Source of the DNA: Candidatus Methylomirabilis lanthanidiphila
GTDB lineage: Bacteria > Methylomirabilota > Methylomirabilia > Methylomirabilales > Methylomirabilaceae
Direction of reading: 5' to 3'
Length of the DNA stretch: 64,000 bases
NCBI GenBank assembly: GCA_902196205.1
Contig: CABIKM010000055.1
Location: 20,656 to 84,655, forward strand
The notes beneath the pieces are model-generated. The model saw nothing but the letters and a program-made list of their open reading frames with translations. It searched no databases and was not told where the DNA came from. Shown piece after piece: positions 25,183 through 34,451 of the stretch (within the stretch, counting starts at the first letter, position 1; each line of letters begins with the position of its first letter). A program made the position numbers and the translations under genes.

Positions 25183-26007
25183 TTATGCAGTGTCACCTTG
25201 GGATTTCAGATAGTTGATAAAACTCGTGCAGGATAATAGGAAGAACTTGGCGTCCGCGGCGCTAATCTTGGGTTCATCGAGCATGGCGTGACGGATTCCT
25301 TGCTCGTCACTCGTATACCCGTAGAGTTTCGAGAACGCCTCCCGAAGTGCTAAGTGCAACCCTCTACGCTGTTCTAATAGGCGTAGCGCATCGCCGAGGG
25401 TGGCTTTGTTGTTCTTGGTCAGAATACGCGCGAGACTCTCTACTGCGGAGATAGACTCCTTAATCGAGTTGCGGTAGTCCGGGTTCTTACGGTCTGATAA
25501 CAACTCAAGGGAACGGGCCAGACGTTACGCCACCGCCGCAAACTGGTCATGGTGCAGCGCCTCTTCGAGGGCAGCGATTTCCTTGGGATCGGTAACGTCA
25601 GCAAAGTGCCCATTAATTAACCGATACCCAGCCAGTTCTTTTTTCAGCACGGAGTTGATGTCCTTCTCGAGATTCCGGTCGTCCGCTATTGCAACTACCG
25701 CCTCAAGAAAATCGTAAACCTCATTCCACGAAACGCGAAAATAGTGGTCTTTCAGGAGTGACAGTACCTGAGAGGGCCAGGACGGTATTTCAGTAAATGG
25801 TTTTTTGAAGTAGCGAACCCAAAGTGCCCTTGCGAACTCCGCAATACGCCCAACCTCTCCGTAATCGGTATGAAGAAAACCTTTTGAGTCCCAGAGGTGG
25901 AAATGGAGAACGTTCCAAAGCTGTGCGCGAAGCTCATCGTCCATCCCGTCGACCTGGAGCGCTTGACGGATGGGTTTAAGACCTTTGCGCTGACTGAAGC
26001 TCGTCAT
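25183..26007 (-). pseudogene. AbiJ N-terminal-domain-like protein, split by an in-frame TAA
   Basis: Two adjacent frames lie in the same phase: 26007-25525 (MTSFSQRKGLKPIRQALQVD through AALEEALHHDQFAAVA) and its continuation RLARSLELLSDRKNPDYRN through to 25183. Only one TAA (at 25527-25525) separates them. Together they match a family I recognise as AbiJ-NTD4-like: FSQRKGL near the start, DRKNPDYRNSIKESISAVE in the middle, and GYTSDEQGIRHAMLDEPKI then LLSCTSFINYL at the end. The expected residue at the stop is probably Gln (CAA to TAA). Related proteins are linked to abortive infection, but function here is unproven. It could be expressed as two pieces. Confidence 0.6.
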
Positions 26008-26139
26008 CGTAACTGTACCGCCTAACTAATGAATGGGCTGATCAGCCTCTCCCGTTCGAAAATGTCGGTGTTGGTCTTAGCGATTGTCCGGCGTTTCTAA
26101 TGAGCTGTCAAGGTTTTCGATGGGATAGACATTGAGATG

Positions 26140-26240
26140 CGTCATTGCGAGCGACCGACGGGAGCGTGGCAATCTCAACGTCCTTGACGTTGCGAAGAAC
26201 GGTGGGATTGCTTCGGTCGCTGCGCTCCCTCGCAATGACG
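26140..26240. repeat. CGTCATTGCGAG inverted dispersed repeat, copy 2
   Basis: Starts CGTCATTGCGAGCGACCGAC and ends CCCTCGCAATGACG, with inverted ends as in 8956-9053 and 58191-58283. Confidence 0.8.
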
Positions 26241-26304
26241 TGGGCGAGAGACTCTCTGAGTAATGTCAGACAAATGAACTTGACTGGCTCGCCTGCCCGG
26301 CATA

Positions 26305-26324
26305 TACTCTACTGGGGTAGGGTA
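26305..26324 (+). promoter_or_regulatory. Candidate CsoR operator
   Basis: TACTCTAC-TGGG-GTAGGGTA is an inverted repeat with 7 of 8 matching positions in each arm. It resembles the T-A-C-rich/G-T-A-rich pseudo-palindromes bound by CsoR repressors and lies 31 bp upstream of csoR. Binding is inferred. Confidence 0.5.
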
Positions 26325-26355
26325 GTAACGGTTGACGGTCGCTTTGGGGGCTGAG

Positions 26356-26634
26356 ATGATCGACGAGGAGACGAAGCAAAAGGCGATGGCCCGTCTGAGT
26401 CGTATCGAGGGCCAGGTACAGGGCGTGCAGCGGATGGTGGGGGAGGACAAGTATTGCGTCGATATCCTGCTCCAACTTTCCGCCATCCAAGGCGCATTAG
26501 AGCAGGTTCGTAAGATCCTGCTTGGCCGTCACATCGAATCATGCGTTGTCGAGGCGATGGCCTCCGGGCGGGCGGAGGATCGCCAGAAGAAGATTGAGGA
26601 ACTTCTGGAGGTCTTCGCACGCTACGGCCGGTAG
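26356..26634 (+). CDS. csoR: CsoR-family copper-sensing repressor
   Basis: The protein is 92 aa from the ATG at 26356 (MIDEETKQKAMARLSRIEGQ). The all-helical fold carries the Cu(I) ligands Cys34 (KYCVD), His59 and Cys63 (GRHIESC), the 25- and 4-residue spacing of CsoR. RcnR-type nickel sensors have a different N-terminal ligand set. CsoR binds DNA without copper and releases it when Cu(I) binds. A fitting inverted repeat lies 31 bp upstream, and copA follows after one gene. Confidence 0.88.
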   Translation: MIDEETKQKAMARLSRIEGQVQGVQRMVGEDKYCVDILLQLSAIQGALEQVRKILLGRHIESCVVEAMASGRAEDRQKKIEELLEVFARYGR

Positions 26635-26639
26635 AACAA

Positions 26640-26680
26640 TAAGCAGCGTTCAGCTATCAGCCCTCAGCTTTCAGCAAAAG
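26640..26680. repeat. CAGCTATCAGCCCTCAGC dispersed repeat
   Basis: GTTCAGCTATCAGCCCTCAGC lies just after csoR. Same family as 38752-38817 and 53085-53232. Confidence 0.65.
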
Positions 26681-26790
26681 CACACAGGAAACAAGTAATC
26701 ATTATCGTTCGGCGGGTCCAGGGTTTCCGGGGCCATTGGTCTTGCATCAGATGCTGACGGCTGAATGCTTATACGTGGCGAAGACACGAG

Positions 26791-27983
26791 ATGCGATACG
26801 ACACGATTGTAGTGGGCGGCGGGCCTGCGGGTGCAACGGCGGCGCTGACGTTGGTCAAGGCCGGCGCGAAGGTGTTGCTGGTCGAGCGGCGGAAGTTACC
26901 TCGCTACAAACCGTGTGGTGGCTGTCTGTCGCAACGGGTAGAACGGCTGCTTCCGTTCGAGTTGGGAAAGTTGATCGAGGAGCGGATCACCGGCCTTACC
27001 TTTACCTGGCGTGGTCGCGATCCCGTCGAGGCGACTTTTGCGGAGCCGGTGGCCCTCATGATCTGGCGCAATATGTTTGATCAGGCGCTATGTGACCATG
27101 CGGTTAACGCTGGAGCTGAGCTGCAGGATGGACAGACAGTCCGAGCTGTTAGGGCGTCAGCAAACCATGTCGAGGTCGATCTTGAAGGCAGGACAGTAAC
27201 CGCTGATTTCCTGATCGGCGCCGATGGAGTGGCCGGCGTGGTCGCCCGGGATCTGTTTCCGGACCGCGATCAGCCTGGTCTCGTGGCGCTGGATGCGGAG
27301 CTTCCTTTGAACCGCGCGGCAGAGGCGAAGCTGAAAGGCCGGGTCATCCTTGATGTGGGGCAGGCGCCGGGAGGGTATGGCTGGGCCTTTCCGAAAGGCG
27401 GGGTGGCCTCTGTCGGCGTAGCGGTCGAGCGTCGAGCAGCGAAACGCGTCCAGTCGTGTCTTACGGCCTTCCTGCGCTCCAGTGGTTTCAGCGACCGCGG
27501 TGCGATGCGGACCACCGGGGCGCTGATTCCGATCCATTGCGACGGGACCCGCTCCCTTTACCGAGGGCGCGCCCTGCTCGTGGGTGATGCGGCCCGCCTG
27601 GTCGATCCCTTTCTCGGAGAGGGGATTTACTACGCTATCCAGAGCGGACAACACGCGGCACAGACTATTGTGACGGACGGCAGCCGTCACGGCAACCTCT
27701 CGTCATATCAGGCTGCGGTATCGAGGACGATCATCCCGAGCTCGAGGCGGCAGGTCGGCTGAGCCGGGCGGCCCATCGAGCTCCGTGGCTGTGGTTTCAG
27801 GTGCTCAAGCGGCGTCGTACGGTAATCGATCTCTACAGGAAGGTCTTGATGGGAGAAGCGAGTTACCGATGGTTCGAGGACATGGTGTGGGCGGGGACGC
27901 CTCGCTTCGTCGTCATGCTGTTTGGCCTCTGGGCGGGTCACGGGGCTCTCAGCGACAGACGCCAAAGGTCGGGAAGCTGGTAA
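26791..27983 (+). CDS. Geranylgeranyl-reductase-family FAD oxidoreductase (frameshifted)
   Basis: An FAD-binding Rossmann motif ([15 protein letters not shown]) at residues 6-20 is followed by [12 protein letters not shown], a signature of the geranylgeranyl-reductase/menaquinone-specific reductase family, and [17 protein letters not shown] near 265. The frame as written ends at 27762 with an unrelated tail. With one base added near 27720-27724 it continues as [18 protein letters not shown] and on to [17 protein letters not shown], ending in a TAA at 27981-27983 that overlaps copA's ATG as TAATG. The full protein would be about 397 aa. Substrates in this family are isoprenoid or quinone double bonds. 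Its role beside copper genes is unclear. Confidence 0.8.
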
Positions 27984-30655
27984 TGGCAAAAGATCCGATT
28001 TGTGGTATGGATGTGCTCCCGGAGGAAGCCGCCGGCACGAGCCGCTACAAGGGGCTGGATTACTATTTTTGTGCGGTGGGCTGTAAAGAGGCGTTCGACA
28101 AGTCGCCGGAACAGTATGTCACTGAACAGTTCAAGGTGCAAGGTTCGACGTTCAAGCCCCCAGATACCGTGGACCAAGGCTCCCGCACCCTTCGTGTCGT
28201 TGAGATCCCGATCAGAGGCATGACCTGCGCGTCGTGCGTGGCCCGGATCGAAGATGGTCTTTCAAGGCTCAGCGGAGTCGAGGCAGCCAGCGTCAACTTT
28301 GCGACGCAGCAGGCGACGATCTCATATGATTCCGAACGGGTGACCATCAATCGAATTGTCCAGGAGGTTCGGGAACTCGGCTATGAGGTAGCTGTAGCAG
28401 AACTGGTTCTGCCGATCCGCGGAATGTCCTGCGCCTCATGTGTGCAACATATCGAACAGGCGTTGGCGATAGTCCCAGGGGTGGTCTCTGCTTCCGTCAA
28501 CTTCGCGACGGAGCGGGCGAGCGTCGCCTACCTCGCCTCAGTGACTCATCCGGCCGATCTGCGGCAGTCGATCGAGCAGGCCGGGTATCATGTCGCGGAC
28601 GAAGCCGCCGCCGCCACTACGCCAGATCAGAAGCAGACGATTGCAGATGCGGAGATCCGTTTGCTTCGGACCAAGTTTCTGGTTGGGACGGCCCTGAGCC
28701 TCCCCGTTCTGGTGGGGAGCTTTCCAGACTGGTTTCCGTGGGCGCCGGCGCCGTTATCCGATCCTTACGTGCTCTTAGTCCTCACCACACCGGTACAGTT
28801 CTGGGTTGGCCGGCAGTTCCACCGGGGGTTCTGGGCCAGCCTGAAGCACCGAACCGCCGACATGAACACCCTGGTCTCGATCGGGACCAATGCGGCCTAC
28901 CTCTACAGTGCGGCGCTCACCCTCTTCCCGGCGTCCATTGCGCCGGCGGGGATGGGGGCGATGACCTACTACGACACCGCCGCCGTTCTGATGACCCTGA
29001 TCGTTATGGGGAGATGGCTGGAGGCCAAGGCGAAGGGCCGGACCTCGGAGGCGATCAAAAAGCTGATAGGACTTCGGGCGAAGACCGCTCGGGTGATCCG
29101 TGGCGACCTTACGCAAGATATCCCGGTGGAGGAGGTTCGAGTCGGCGATCTGGTATTGGTCAGGCCCGGAGAGAAGGTGCCGGTCGATGGGATTATCCGC
29201 GAGGGTCAATCGGCGCTCGATGAGTCGATGCTGACCGGGGAGAGTTTTCCTGTCGATAAGGGGCCGGGCGATCAGGTTATCGGCGCCACAGTCAATAAGA
29301 TGGGCAGCTTCAAGTTTGAAGCGACGAAGGTTGGACGGGAGACCGTCCTTGCCCAGATCGTCCGACTGGTGGAACAGGCCCAGGGATCAAAGGCGCCCAT
29401 TCAACGGCTGGTCGATAAGATCGCCGGGGTCTTTGTCCCGATCGTCCTGGTGATTGCGGTCGTCACCTTCGGGGTCTGGCTGATGTTCGGGGGGGAGCAG
29501 GCGTTTCTCATAGCCCTCTCGAACTTCGTAGCCGTGCTGGTGATCGCCTGCCCCTGCGCTCTGGGTCTCGCAACGCCGACGTCGATTATGGTCGGCATCG
29601 GCAAGGGGGCCGAGCACGGTATCCTGATCAAGAATGCCGAGAGCCTTGAACGGGCCTATCAGGTCAATACCATCATTTTTGACAAGACCGGCACGCTGAC
29701 CATCGGCCAGCCGGTCGTCACCGACGTAGTTTCGAGTTTCGAGTCTCGAGTTTCGAGTTTTGAACCCGAAACTCTGCTTCGGCTGGCGGCCTCGGCGGAA
29801 CAAGGCTCCGAGCACCCGCTTGGGCAGGCGATCATCGATCATGCCAAGGCGACGGGGCTCGATCTCGCCGAACCGCAGGAGTTCAAGGCAACGCCAGGAC
29901 ATGGCATCAGGGCCATTGTAGAGGGGCGAGAGGTTCTCCTTGGCAACGTGGCCCTGATGCAGCAGCGCGGGATCGACCTTTACGGGATGGATGGGCAGGC
30001 GGAAGTGTTGTCCGGAGACGGCAAGACGCCGATGTTTGTAGCCGTCGATGCCAGGCTGGTTGGTATTATAGCCGTAGCCGACGTCGTCAAGCCGAATTCG
30101 AGGGTAGTCGTGGCTGCCTTGCATGACTTGGGCATCGAGGTGGTAATGATCACTGGCGATACCCGTCGGACTGCCGAGGCCATCGCCAGGCAGGTTGGGA
30201 TCGACCGGGTTCTGGCGGAGGTCTTGCCGGAACATAAGGCGTTGGAGGTGCGAAGGCTGCAGGAGCAGGAGAAGCTGGTGGCGATGGTGGGCGATGGGAT
30301 CAACGACGCCCCAGCCTTAGCCCAGGCTGATGTCGGGGTTGCCATTGGAACGGGGACCGATGTGGCGATGGAAGCGGCCGATATCACCCTGATCGGGGGC
30401 GACCTGCGAAGTATTGTGACTGCGCTCCAGTTGAGTCGACTGACGGTGCAGAACATCAGGCAGAACCTGTTCTGGGCGTTCGCCTATAATGTGATCCTGA
30501 TTCCGGTAGCCGCCGGCGTCCTGTATCCGTTGTTTGGGATGTTGTTGAGTCCGGTTGTGGCCGGCGCAGCCATGGCGCTTTCGTCGGTGACCGTGGTCAG
30601 TAATGCCCTTCGATTGCGGAGATTTCGCCCTATGGTCGTCGCGGCAACTTCATAG
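27983..30655 (+). CDS. copA: Copper-exporting P-type ATPase with N-terminal YHS domain
   Basis: The protein is 890 aa from the ATG at 27983, overlapping the upstream stop. Domains in order: YHS metal-binding domain (1-47, DPICGMD and [10 protein letters not shown]), two HMA domains with CASC at 82-85 and 150-153, the transmembrane region with CPC at 523-525, the phosphorylation site DKTGT at 567, and GDGINDAP near the end. It pumps Cu(I) out of the cytoplasm. The upstream CsoR and the YHS and PCYCGC genes downstream fit a copper-response locus. Two short dispersed repeats are embedded in frame: KVQGSTFK (about 51-58) and [13 protein letters not shown] (about 584-596, in the P/N domain). Both are absent from the usual family sequence and appear tolerated. 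Confidence 0.93.
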   Translation: MAKDPICGMDVLPEEAAGTSRYKGLDYYFCAVGCKEAFDKSPEQYVTEQFKVQGSTFKPPDTVDQGSRTLRVVEIPIRGMTCASCVARIEDGLSRLSGVEAASVNFATQQATISYDSERVTINRIVQEVRELGYEVAVAELVLPIRGMSCASCVQHIEQALAIVPGVVSASVNFATERASVAYLASVTHPADLRQSIEQAGYHVADEAAAATTPDQKQTIADAEIRLLRTKFLVGTALSLPVLVGSFPDWFPWAPAPLSDPYVLLVLTTPVQFWVGRQFHRGFWASLKHRTADMNTLVSIGTNAAYLYSAALTLFPASIAPAGMGAMTYYDTAAVLMTLIVMGRWLEAKAKGRTSEAIKKLIGLRAKTARVIRGDLTQDIPVEEVRVGDLVLVRPGEKVPVDGIIREGQSALDESMLTGESFPVDKGPGDQVIGATVNKMGSFKFEATKVGRETVLAQIVRLVEQAQGSKAPIQRLVDKIAGVFVPIVLVIAVVTFGVWLMFGGEQAFLIALSNFVAVLVIACPCALGLATPTSIMVGIGKGAEHGILIKNAESLERAYQVNTIIFDKTGTLTIGQPVVTDVVSSFESRVSSFEPETLLRLAASAEQGSEHPLGQAIIDHAKATGLDLAEPQEFKATPGHGIRAIVEGREVLLGNVALMQQRGIDLYGMDGQAEVLSGDGKTPMFVAVDARLVGIIAVADVVKPNSRVVVAALHDLGIEVVMITGDTRRTAEAIARQVGIDRVLAEVLPEHKALEVRRLQEQEKLVAMVGDGINDAPALAQADVGVAIGTGTDVAMEAADITLIGGDLRSIVTALQLSRLTVQNIRQNLFWAFAYNVILIPVAAGVLYPLFGMLLSPVVAGAAMALSSVTVVSNALRLRRFRPMVVAATS

Positions 30656-30728
30656 TAGAATCGAGTGACATCAACGTCTGACGTGCTACTGTAGTGTCGC
30701 TCATACGTCTTTCCATTTATTCTGGAGC

Positions 30729-30819
30729 CGTCATTCCCGCGAACGCGGGAATCCAGCGCAGACAGACTGGATTCCGGAGCCTGCCCCGGACCCGATCCGG
30801 GGTCAAGCCCGGAATGACG
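30729..30819. repeat. CGTCATTCCCGCGAACGCGGGAAT palindromic dispersed repeat
   Basis: The element starts CGTCATTCCCGCGAACGCGG and ends CCCGGAATGACG, with terminal inverted repeats and an internal ATTCCCG-CGGGAAT hairpin. It lies between copA and the PCYCGC gene. Confidence 0.8.
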
Positions 30820-30916
30820 ATTGCTGTAAAGGAACTTATGGAACACTACGCTGCAATAGCTGCTTGTAATCGGAATGCCGGTTCGGATTCGTTCGTTAGA
30901 GAGGAGGTGAAAACAT

Positions 30917-31384
30917 ATGGAGCATGATTCAGTGAAGCAGCCTGACCGGTCTACCTGTGCGTTGCATGCAGACAGGCGATCGGCGCTGCGGATCCTCGGC
31001 GGAGGTCTGGTCGGTCTCCTCATCGGACTGATCCCTGATGGGTCTGTCGCGGTCAGTATGGCAGGAGGTCTCGACGGCGGGCTGCTGCCGGGTGTTCCAC
31101 GGCGCCCGCGCCCGGCTACGCCCTCACCGGCGTTGTTCAGTGGAAAGCTGGCGGAGACCTATCGGATTGCGAAGGAGGCGCCGGAACTGATCGAGCAGAT
31201 GCCGTGTTATTGTGGCTGCTACGGAATGGCGGACCATCGGAACAACCTCGACTGTTACGTAGATCGGCATGCGGACACGTGAAGGATCTGCCAGGACATT
31301 ACGCTGGATGCGTATGCCATGTACAAGCAGGGGAAGAAAATTCCGGAGATCAAGGTAGCAATTGACCGAAAATATGCAAGATGA
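30917..31384 (+). CDS. PCYCGC-motif exported protein with in-frame TGA (selenocysteine candidate)
   Basis: GAGGAGG lies 9 nt before the ATG at 30917. Residues 20-45 resemble a twin-arginine signal (DRRSALRILGGGLVGLLIG). PCYCGC is at 96-101, followed by NNLDCYV. A TGA at 31280-31282 is then followed in the same frame by RICQDITLDAYAMYKQGKKI and a natural TGA stop at 31384. In PCYCGC proteins as I recall them this position is the first Cys of a CxxC (CGVC-like) motif, so the product would be 155 aa with U122-R-I-C125. A weak CCAG/CTGG hairpin starts 8 nt after the TGA. Alternatives are a Cys-to-stop mutation or a read error. It lies in the copper locus after copA. Confidence 0.7.
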
Positions 31385-31396
31385 GAGGAGAAAGCG

Positions 31397-31543
31397 ATGG
31401 CCATAGATCCTGTCTGCAAGATGACGGTAGATGAAAAGCAGGCGGCCGCCACCGCCGTCTATCAAGGGGTGACCTACTATTTCTGCGCGGTAGGCTGCAA
31501 GCGGGCCTTCGAACAGTCGCCGGAAAAGTACCTGTCCAAATAG
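31397..31543 (+). CDS. Stand-alone YHS-domain metal-binding protein
   Basis: The 48-aa frame reads MAIDPVCKMTVDEKQAAA, then [19 protein letters not shown] and SPEKYLSK. This is a complete YHS domain (CKM, YFCAVGC) closely related to the N-terminal YHS of CopA here ([17 protein letters not shown]). An AGGAG site precedes the ATG. YHS domains bind metals such as copper through the cysteines. It is 12 bp downstream of the PCYCGC gene and likely in the same operon, perhaps as a cytoplasmic copper carrier for CopA. Confidence 0.85.
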   Translation: MAIDPVCKMTVDEKQAAATAVYQGVTYYFCAVGCKRAFEQSPEKYLSK

Positions 31544-31548
31544 GGTAA

Positions 31549-32313
31549 TTATTGAGTGACAGTCTGGCCGAGCAGTTTTCCTTTGAGGCTTTGGAAGATT
31601 AGCTGGCCGAGAACCTCCTGTGCCTGAATAGAAAATTTGCCCCCGCTTCCTTTCAGCCCAAGCTTCGCCAGGTCCGTTTGGGTATTGTATTTCCCTTTTA
31701 GAGTAAGGGGCTCGGTGCGTCCGTTAGATAGGACGGCCGAGGCCGTCCCTATAAGTGTTTTCCCATCTACGTTCTGAATATCCATGACCAAATTCCAAGT
31801 TCCGTCTTCTCCCGGCGGAAAGTCCATTTGGTCCGCATCGTTGAAGGACTGGCAGCCCCCCCCTTTGGCACAGATCTTTCCCTTTACAGTACCGATCAGC
31901 CGATTACTGGGTTTATCGACGTCATAGGTGTACGTGATCTTACCCTTGATCTTCACCACTTGGTAGCCATCCGTTGCGATTCCAATCAACTTCCCCTTCA
32001 GGACGGCGCGCGTAATATCGCCTGTCGATTTGATGGACCCGGATATCCTGAGGTCCGCTTCGACATAGATCCCGTCGTCCGTACCCGTCATCCTCCCTTG
32101 CCCGATGATCTTGCCTTTATCATCCTGGACGAGCGTTGTGAGGGCGGATATACCGAGATCAGACTCGTCATAACTGCCAGTAAGATCCCAGACACCGTGC
32201 TGCTGGTCGAAATGGTTCTCGTAGTGCCCCGAAGGTACGCCGGCGTAGGACAGGGCAGGCAGGAGAATCATGATCCACAGGCCGGAAACTCTTTTGATGA
32301 AGGCGGTAATCAT
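31549..32313 (-). CDS. Hypothetical secreted beta-rich protein
   Basis: The 254-aa protein has a signal peptide (LWIMILLPALSYAG) and a good ribosome site (GGGAGGA). The mature part alternates hydrophobic strands with glycine turns (GKIIGQGRMTGTDDGIYVE, GKLIGIATDGYQVVKIKGKI), suggesting a beta-rich fold. One Cys pair (ICAKGGGCQSF) may form a disulfide. I do not recognise a family. The next gene upstream on the same strand is a membrane-anchored HEAT protein, 29 bp away, so they may be coexpressed. Confidence 0.75.
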   Translation of the reverse strand: MITAFIKRVSGLWIMILLPALSYAGVPSGHYENHFDQQHGVWDLTGSYDESDLGISALTTLVQDDKGKIIGQGRMTGTDDGIYVEADLRISGSIKSTGDITRAVLKGKLIGIATDGYQVVKIKGKITYTYDVDKPSNRLIGTVKGKICAKGGGCQSFNDADQMDFPPGEDGTWNLVMDIQNVDGKTLIGTASAVLSNGRTEPLTLKGKYNTQTDLAKLGLKGSGGKFSIQAQEVLGQLIFQSLKGKLLGQTVTQ

Positions 32314-32342
32314 CGCGACGTCCTCCCGCTGTCCGTTGTTGG

Positions 32343-33710
32343 TTACTTCAGTTGTGCCGCCTGTGCAATTTGTGCTTCCCTGCTTCGGATCGCAATCGCG
32401 TCGAGAGCCTGAAGAGACTGTGCGGTTCGTGCCTGTCTCAAAGCAATCACGGAGCCGAGTCTTATCTGAAAATTCTGGCCGTTGATAGAGAGTTCCGCCA
32501 GTTGAGGGGTCATCACTTCATCAAACTGCTTCGCAAGCGCAGGGTCACCTTCGCCAAAAGCCACTTGTGTCGCGAGCAACATCATTCCCGCCAGGCGGGC
32601 AGCCGTATCGCCATCACTGACGATCAGTGGAAAAAGAATAGTCGAGTCGATATGCTCCTGATTCTCGAGCGCCTGGTACATGCGGGCGCGAACCTCCGGT
32701 TGCGTTTCTATCCGTAATCGGTCAACGAGCGCTTGCGCCACATCAGCCGGCTCTTCCAGGTTGGCAATGCTCCACGCGGCGGCAGCGCGTACATCCGCGT
32801 CCTTCGATGTGAGAAATGTTGCCAGGAACGGCGCAGCATCGCCTGTCGCTTGCCCGAGCGATTCCAGCGCAAGAATACGCATTTCCGAATCGACGCGCGT
32901 TGATCCAAGATACGCCCGAAAGAAGTCTTCCGTCTGGTCAAACGACTGCCGACCCAAACCGGACAAGACAGCCTCGGCGATGTCCCGGTCTTGTTCGTTG
33001 CCGCCGAGCGTGATCAACGACTCGTACGCTTCGGGCGTCCCCACCTCGCCCAAGGCGAGGGCTGCTTCTGTTCGGACTGCGTGGCTATGTCGCTGGTCTC
33101 CAATGATCGCGGACAGAATCGTAACAGTCTCTCTATCCGCAGTCACAGCCAGGCCACGAACGGCGCCTCGAACCACGGTTTCGTCATCATCTTGCAGGAG
33201 GGAAAGGAGAAGTGATCTCGCCTGCGGGTGTCTGGAGTGTCCCAACGCTTCCGCAATAGTCGACTTCAGCGAAGGCGGCGCCGCCATAAGTGCTTGCCGT
33301 AAAGCTGCGATGGCGTCGGTAGAGCCGGTTTTCCCCAAACTCCAGGCTGCTTGCCGACGTACCTTCAGGGGTTTGGACGGATCAAGAAGTATTGCGGCCA
33401 GACCGGATACGGATTCGGCGCTGGCGTCGCGCACCGACTTTCCTTGGATCAGTGCGGAGACAATAGCCGCTGGAGTGTGTTCCGCCCCTGTCGCAAACGA
33501 CCGGTTTTCACTATCCGAATACAAGGGAGGAACGGATGGTTTTACCGTACCAATTAGTGCAACTGGGGCTTGAACTCGATAGTAGGATGGGACGGCTAGA
33601 AAGAGCGCGAAAATAGCGGCCACCGATAGCGCCGAAATCAACCAGCAGGCGGACTTTCCCCAAGAGATCTTGACCCAAGTGAACCGGCACATGAAATGCG
33701 GAACTGTCAT
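32343..33710 (-). CDS. Membrane-anchored HEAT-repeat protein
   Basis: The protein is 455 aa from the ATG at 33710, which has GGAGAGGAG just upstream; an in-frame codon at 33743 lies before that site. One N-terminal transmembrane helix (WLISALSVAAIFALFLAVP) anchors an exported alpha-solenoid of about eight HEAT/PBS-lyase-type repeats (RRQAAWSLGKTGSTDAIAAL, VRTEAALALGEVGTPEAYE, VRAAAAWSIANLEEPADVA). Such repeats form protein-binding scaffolds and have no catalytic motif. It is probably cotranscribed with the hypothetical secreted protein (31549-32313) downstream. Confidence 0.82.
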   Translation of the reverse strand: MTVPHFMCRFTWVKISWGKSACWLISALSVAAIFALFLAVPSYYRVQAPVALIGTVKPSVPPLYSDSENRSFATGAEHTPAAIVSALIQGKSVRDASAESVSGLAAILLDPSKPLKVRRQAAWSLGKTGSTDAIAALRQALMAAPPSLKSTIAEALGHSRHPQARSLLLSLLQDDDETVVRGAVRGLAVTADRETVTILSAIIGDQRHSHAVRTEAALALGEVGTPEAYESLITLGGNEQDRDIAEAVLSGLGRQSFDQTEDFFRAYLGSTRVDSEMRILALESLGQATGDAAPFLATFLTSKDADVRAAAAWSIANLEEPADVAQALVDRLRIETQPEVRARMYQALENQEHIDSTILFPLIVSDGDTAARLAGMMLLATQVAFGEGDPALAKQFDEVMTPQLAELSINGQNFQIRLGSVIALRQARTAQSLQALDAIAIRSREAQIAQAAQLK

Positions 33711-33929
33711 AGACGGCTCCTCTCCGGAACGAACCAAGATCACTCTTTGAGTGGGGAGTTATTTATCATAAGTGGATAAGTAATGTCAAGTCGTGTCTGG
33801 CGAAAAGCAATTCTATCGCGGACTGATACACGTGCGGCGACGTGAGGCTATGGAGCTTAGAGCCACAACGGGGTTCTGGCTCTAAGCTGCCCGAAGGGCG
33901 TCGACGATCTTCAGGCGCACTGCGCGCAG

Positions 33930-34031
33930 GAAGCCGCCGGCCAGCCCCATCGCCCGTCTGACCCACGGGTTGTGGCCAGCAATGGCCTACTCCATGGCGA
34001 GATGCTCCGCGTCGTGGCCATGGAGAGTTGA
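33930..34031 (+). pseudogene. Orphan C-terminal fragment of an inositol monophosphatase (SuhB-like)
   Basis: The plus frame ending at a TGA at 34031 reads DPRVVASNGLLHGEMLRVVA followed by MES. The intact SuhB in this window ends NPQIVASNGLLHDEMLHILA and MES. Only about 30 codons are recognisable and there is no upstream body. It is a remnant of a second suhB-like gene or of a local duplication. Confidence 0.6.
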
Positions 34032-34247
34032 ACAATCTTTCAGCAACCGTCTGTCCCGATTGGCCGCATCTGGATCAGCCAACCATTCCCTCTTCGGATT
34101 TCCGAAAAACCATCCATAAGGATACGGCGACTCAGCCTGCTCTTTTCATGTGTATCTGACGGTCGAGCTGTAGAGCCTGCTGCTGCATGACGATGATGGG
34201 AGCAACGCGGCGGCAAGCCCTACAAGCGAGTGTTTAGGCTGCATTGG

Positions 34248-34451
34248 TCAGTGACTCATCCATCTGTTTCTCGGATCGAAACTACTATTGGCATCAATTG
34301 GCCGTAGATTCGGTGTGATTCTTTTGCAGTTTGGGCACTGATAACGTTCGCGTGAATCTTGGCATCCAATGCTCAGCATAATTTGTGGTGGGAATGTGCA
34401 TTCGCAAAGATCATACCCTAGGAGCCTGTCGGAGATAAATGCGCGCGGCAC
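34248..34451 (-). CDS. Doubtful small zinc-ribbon-like protein
   Basis: The 67-aa frame from a GTG has CxC (DLCECTF) and CPNC (YQCPNCKRITPN) knuckles that could bind zinc. The start lacks a ribosome site and no family is recognised. It may be spurious. Confidence 0.28.
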   Translation of the reverse strand: MPRAFISDRLLGYDLCECTFPPQIMLSIGCQDSRERYQCPNCKRITPNLRPIDANSSFDPRNRWMSH

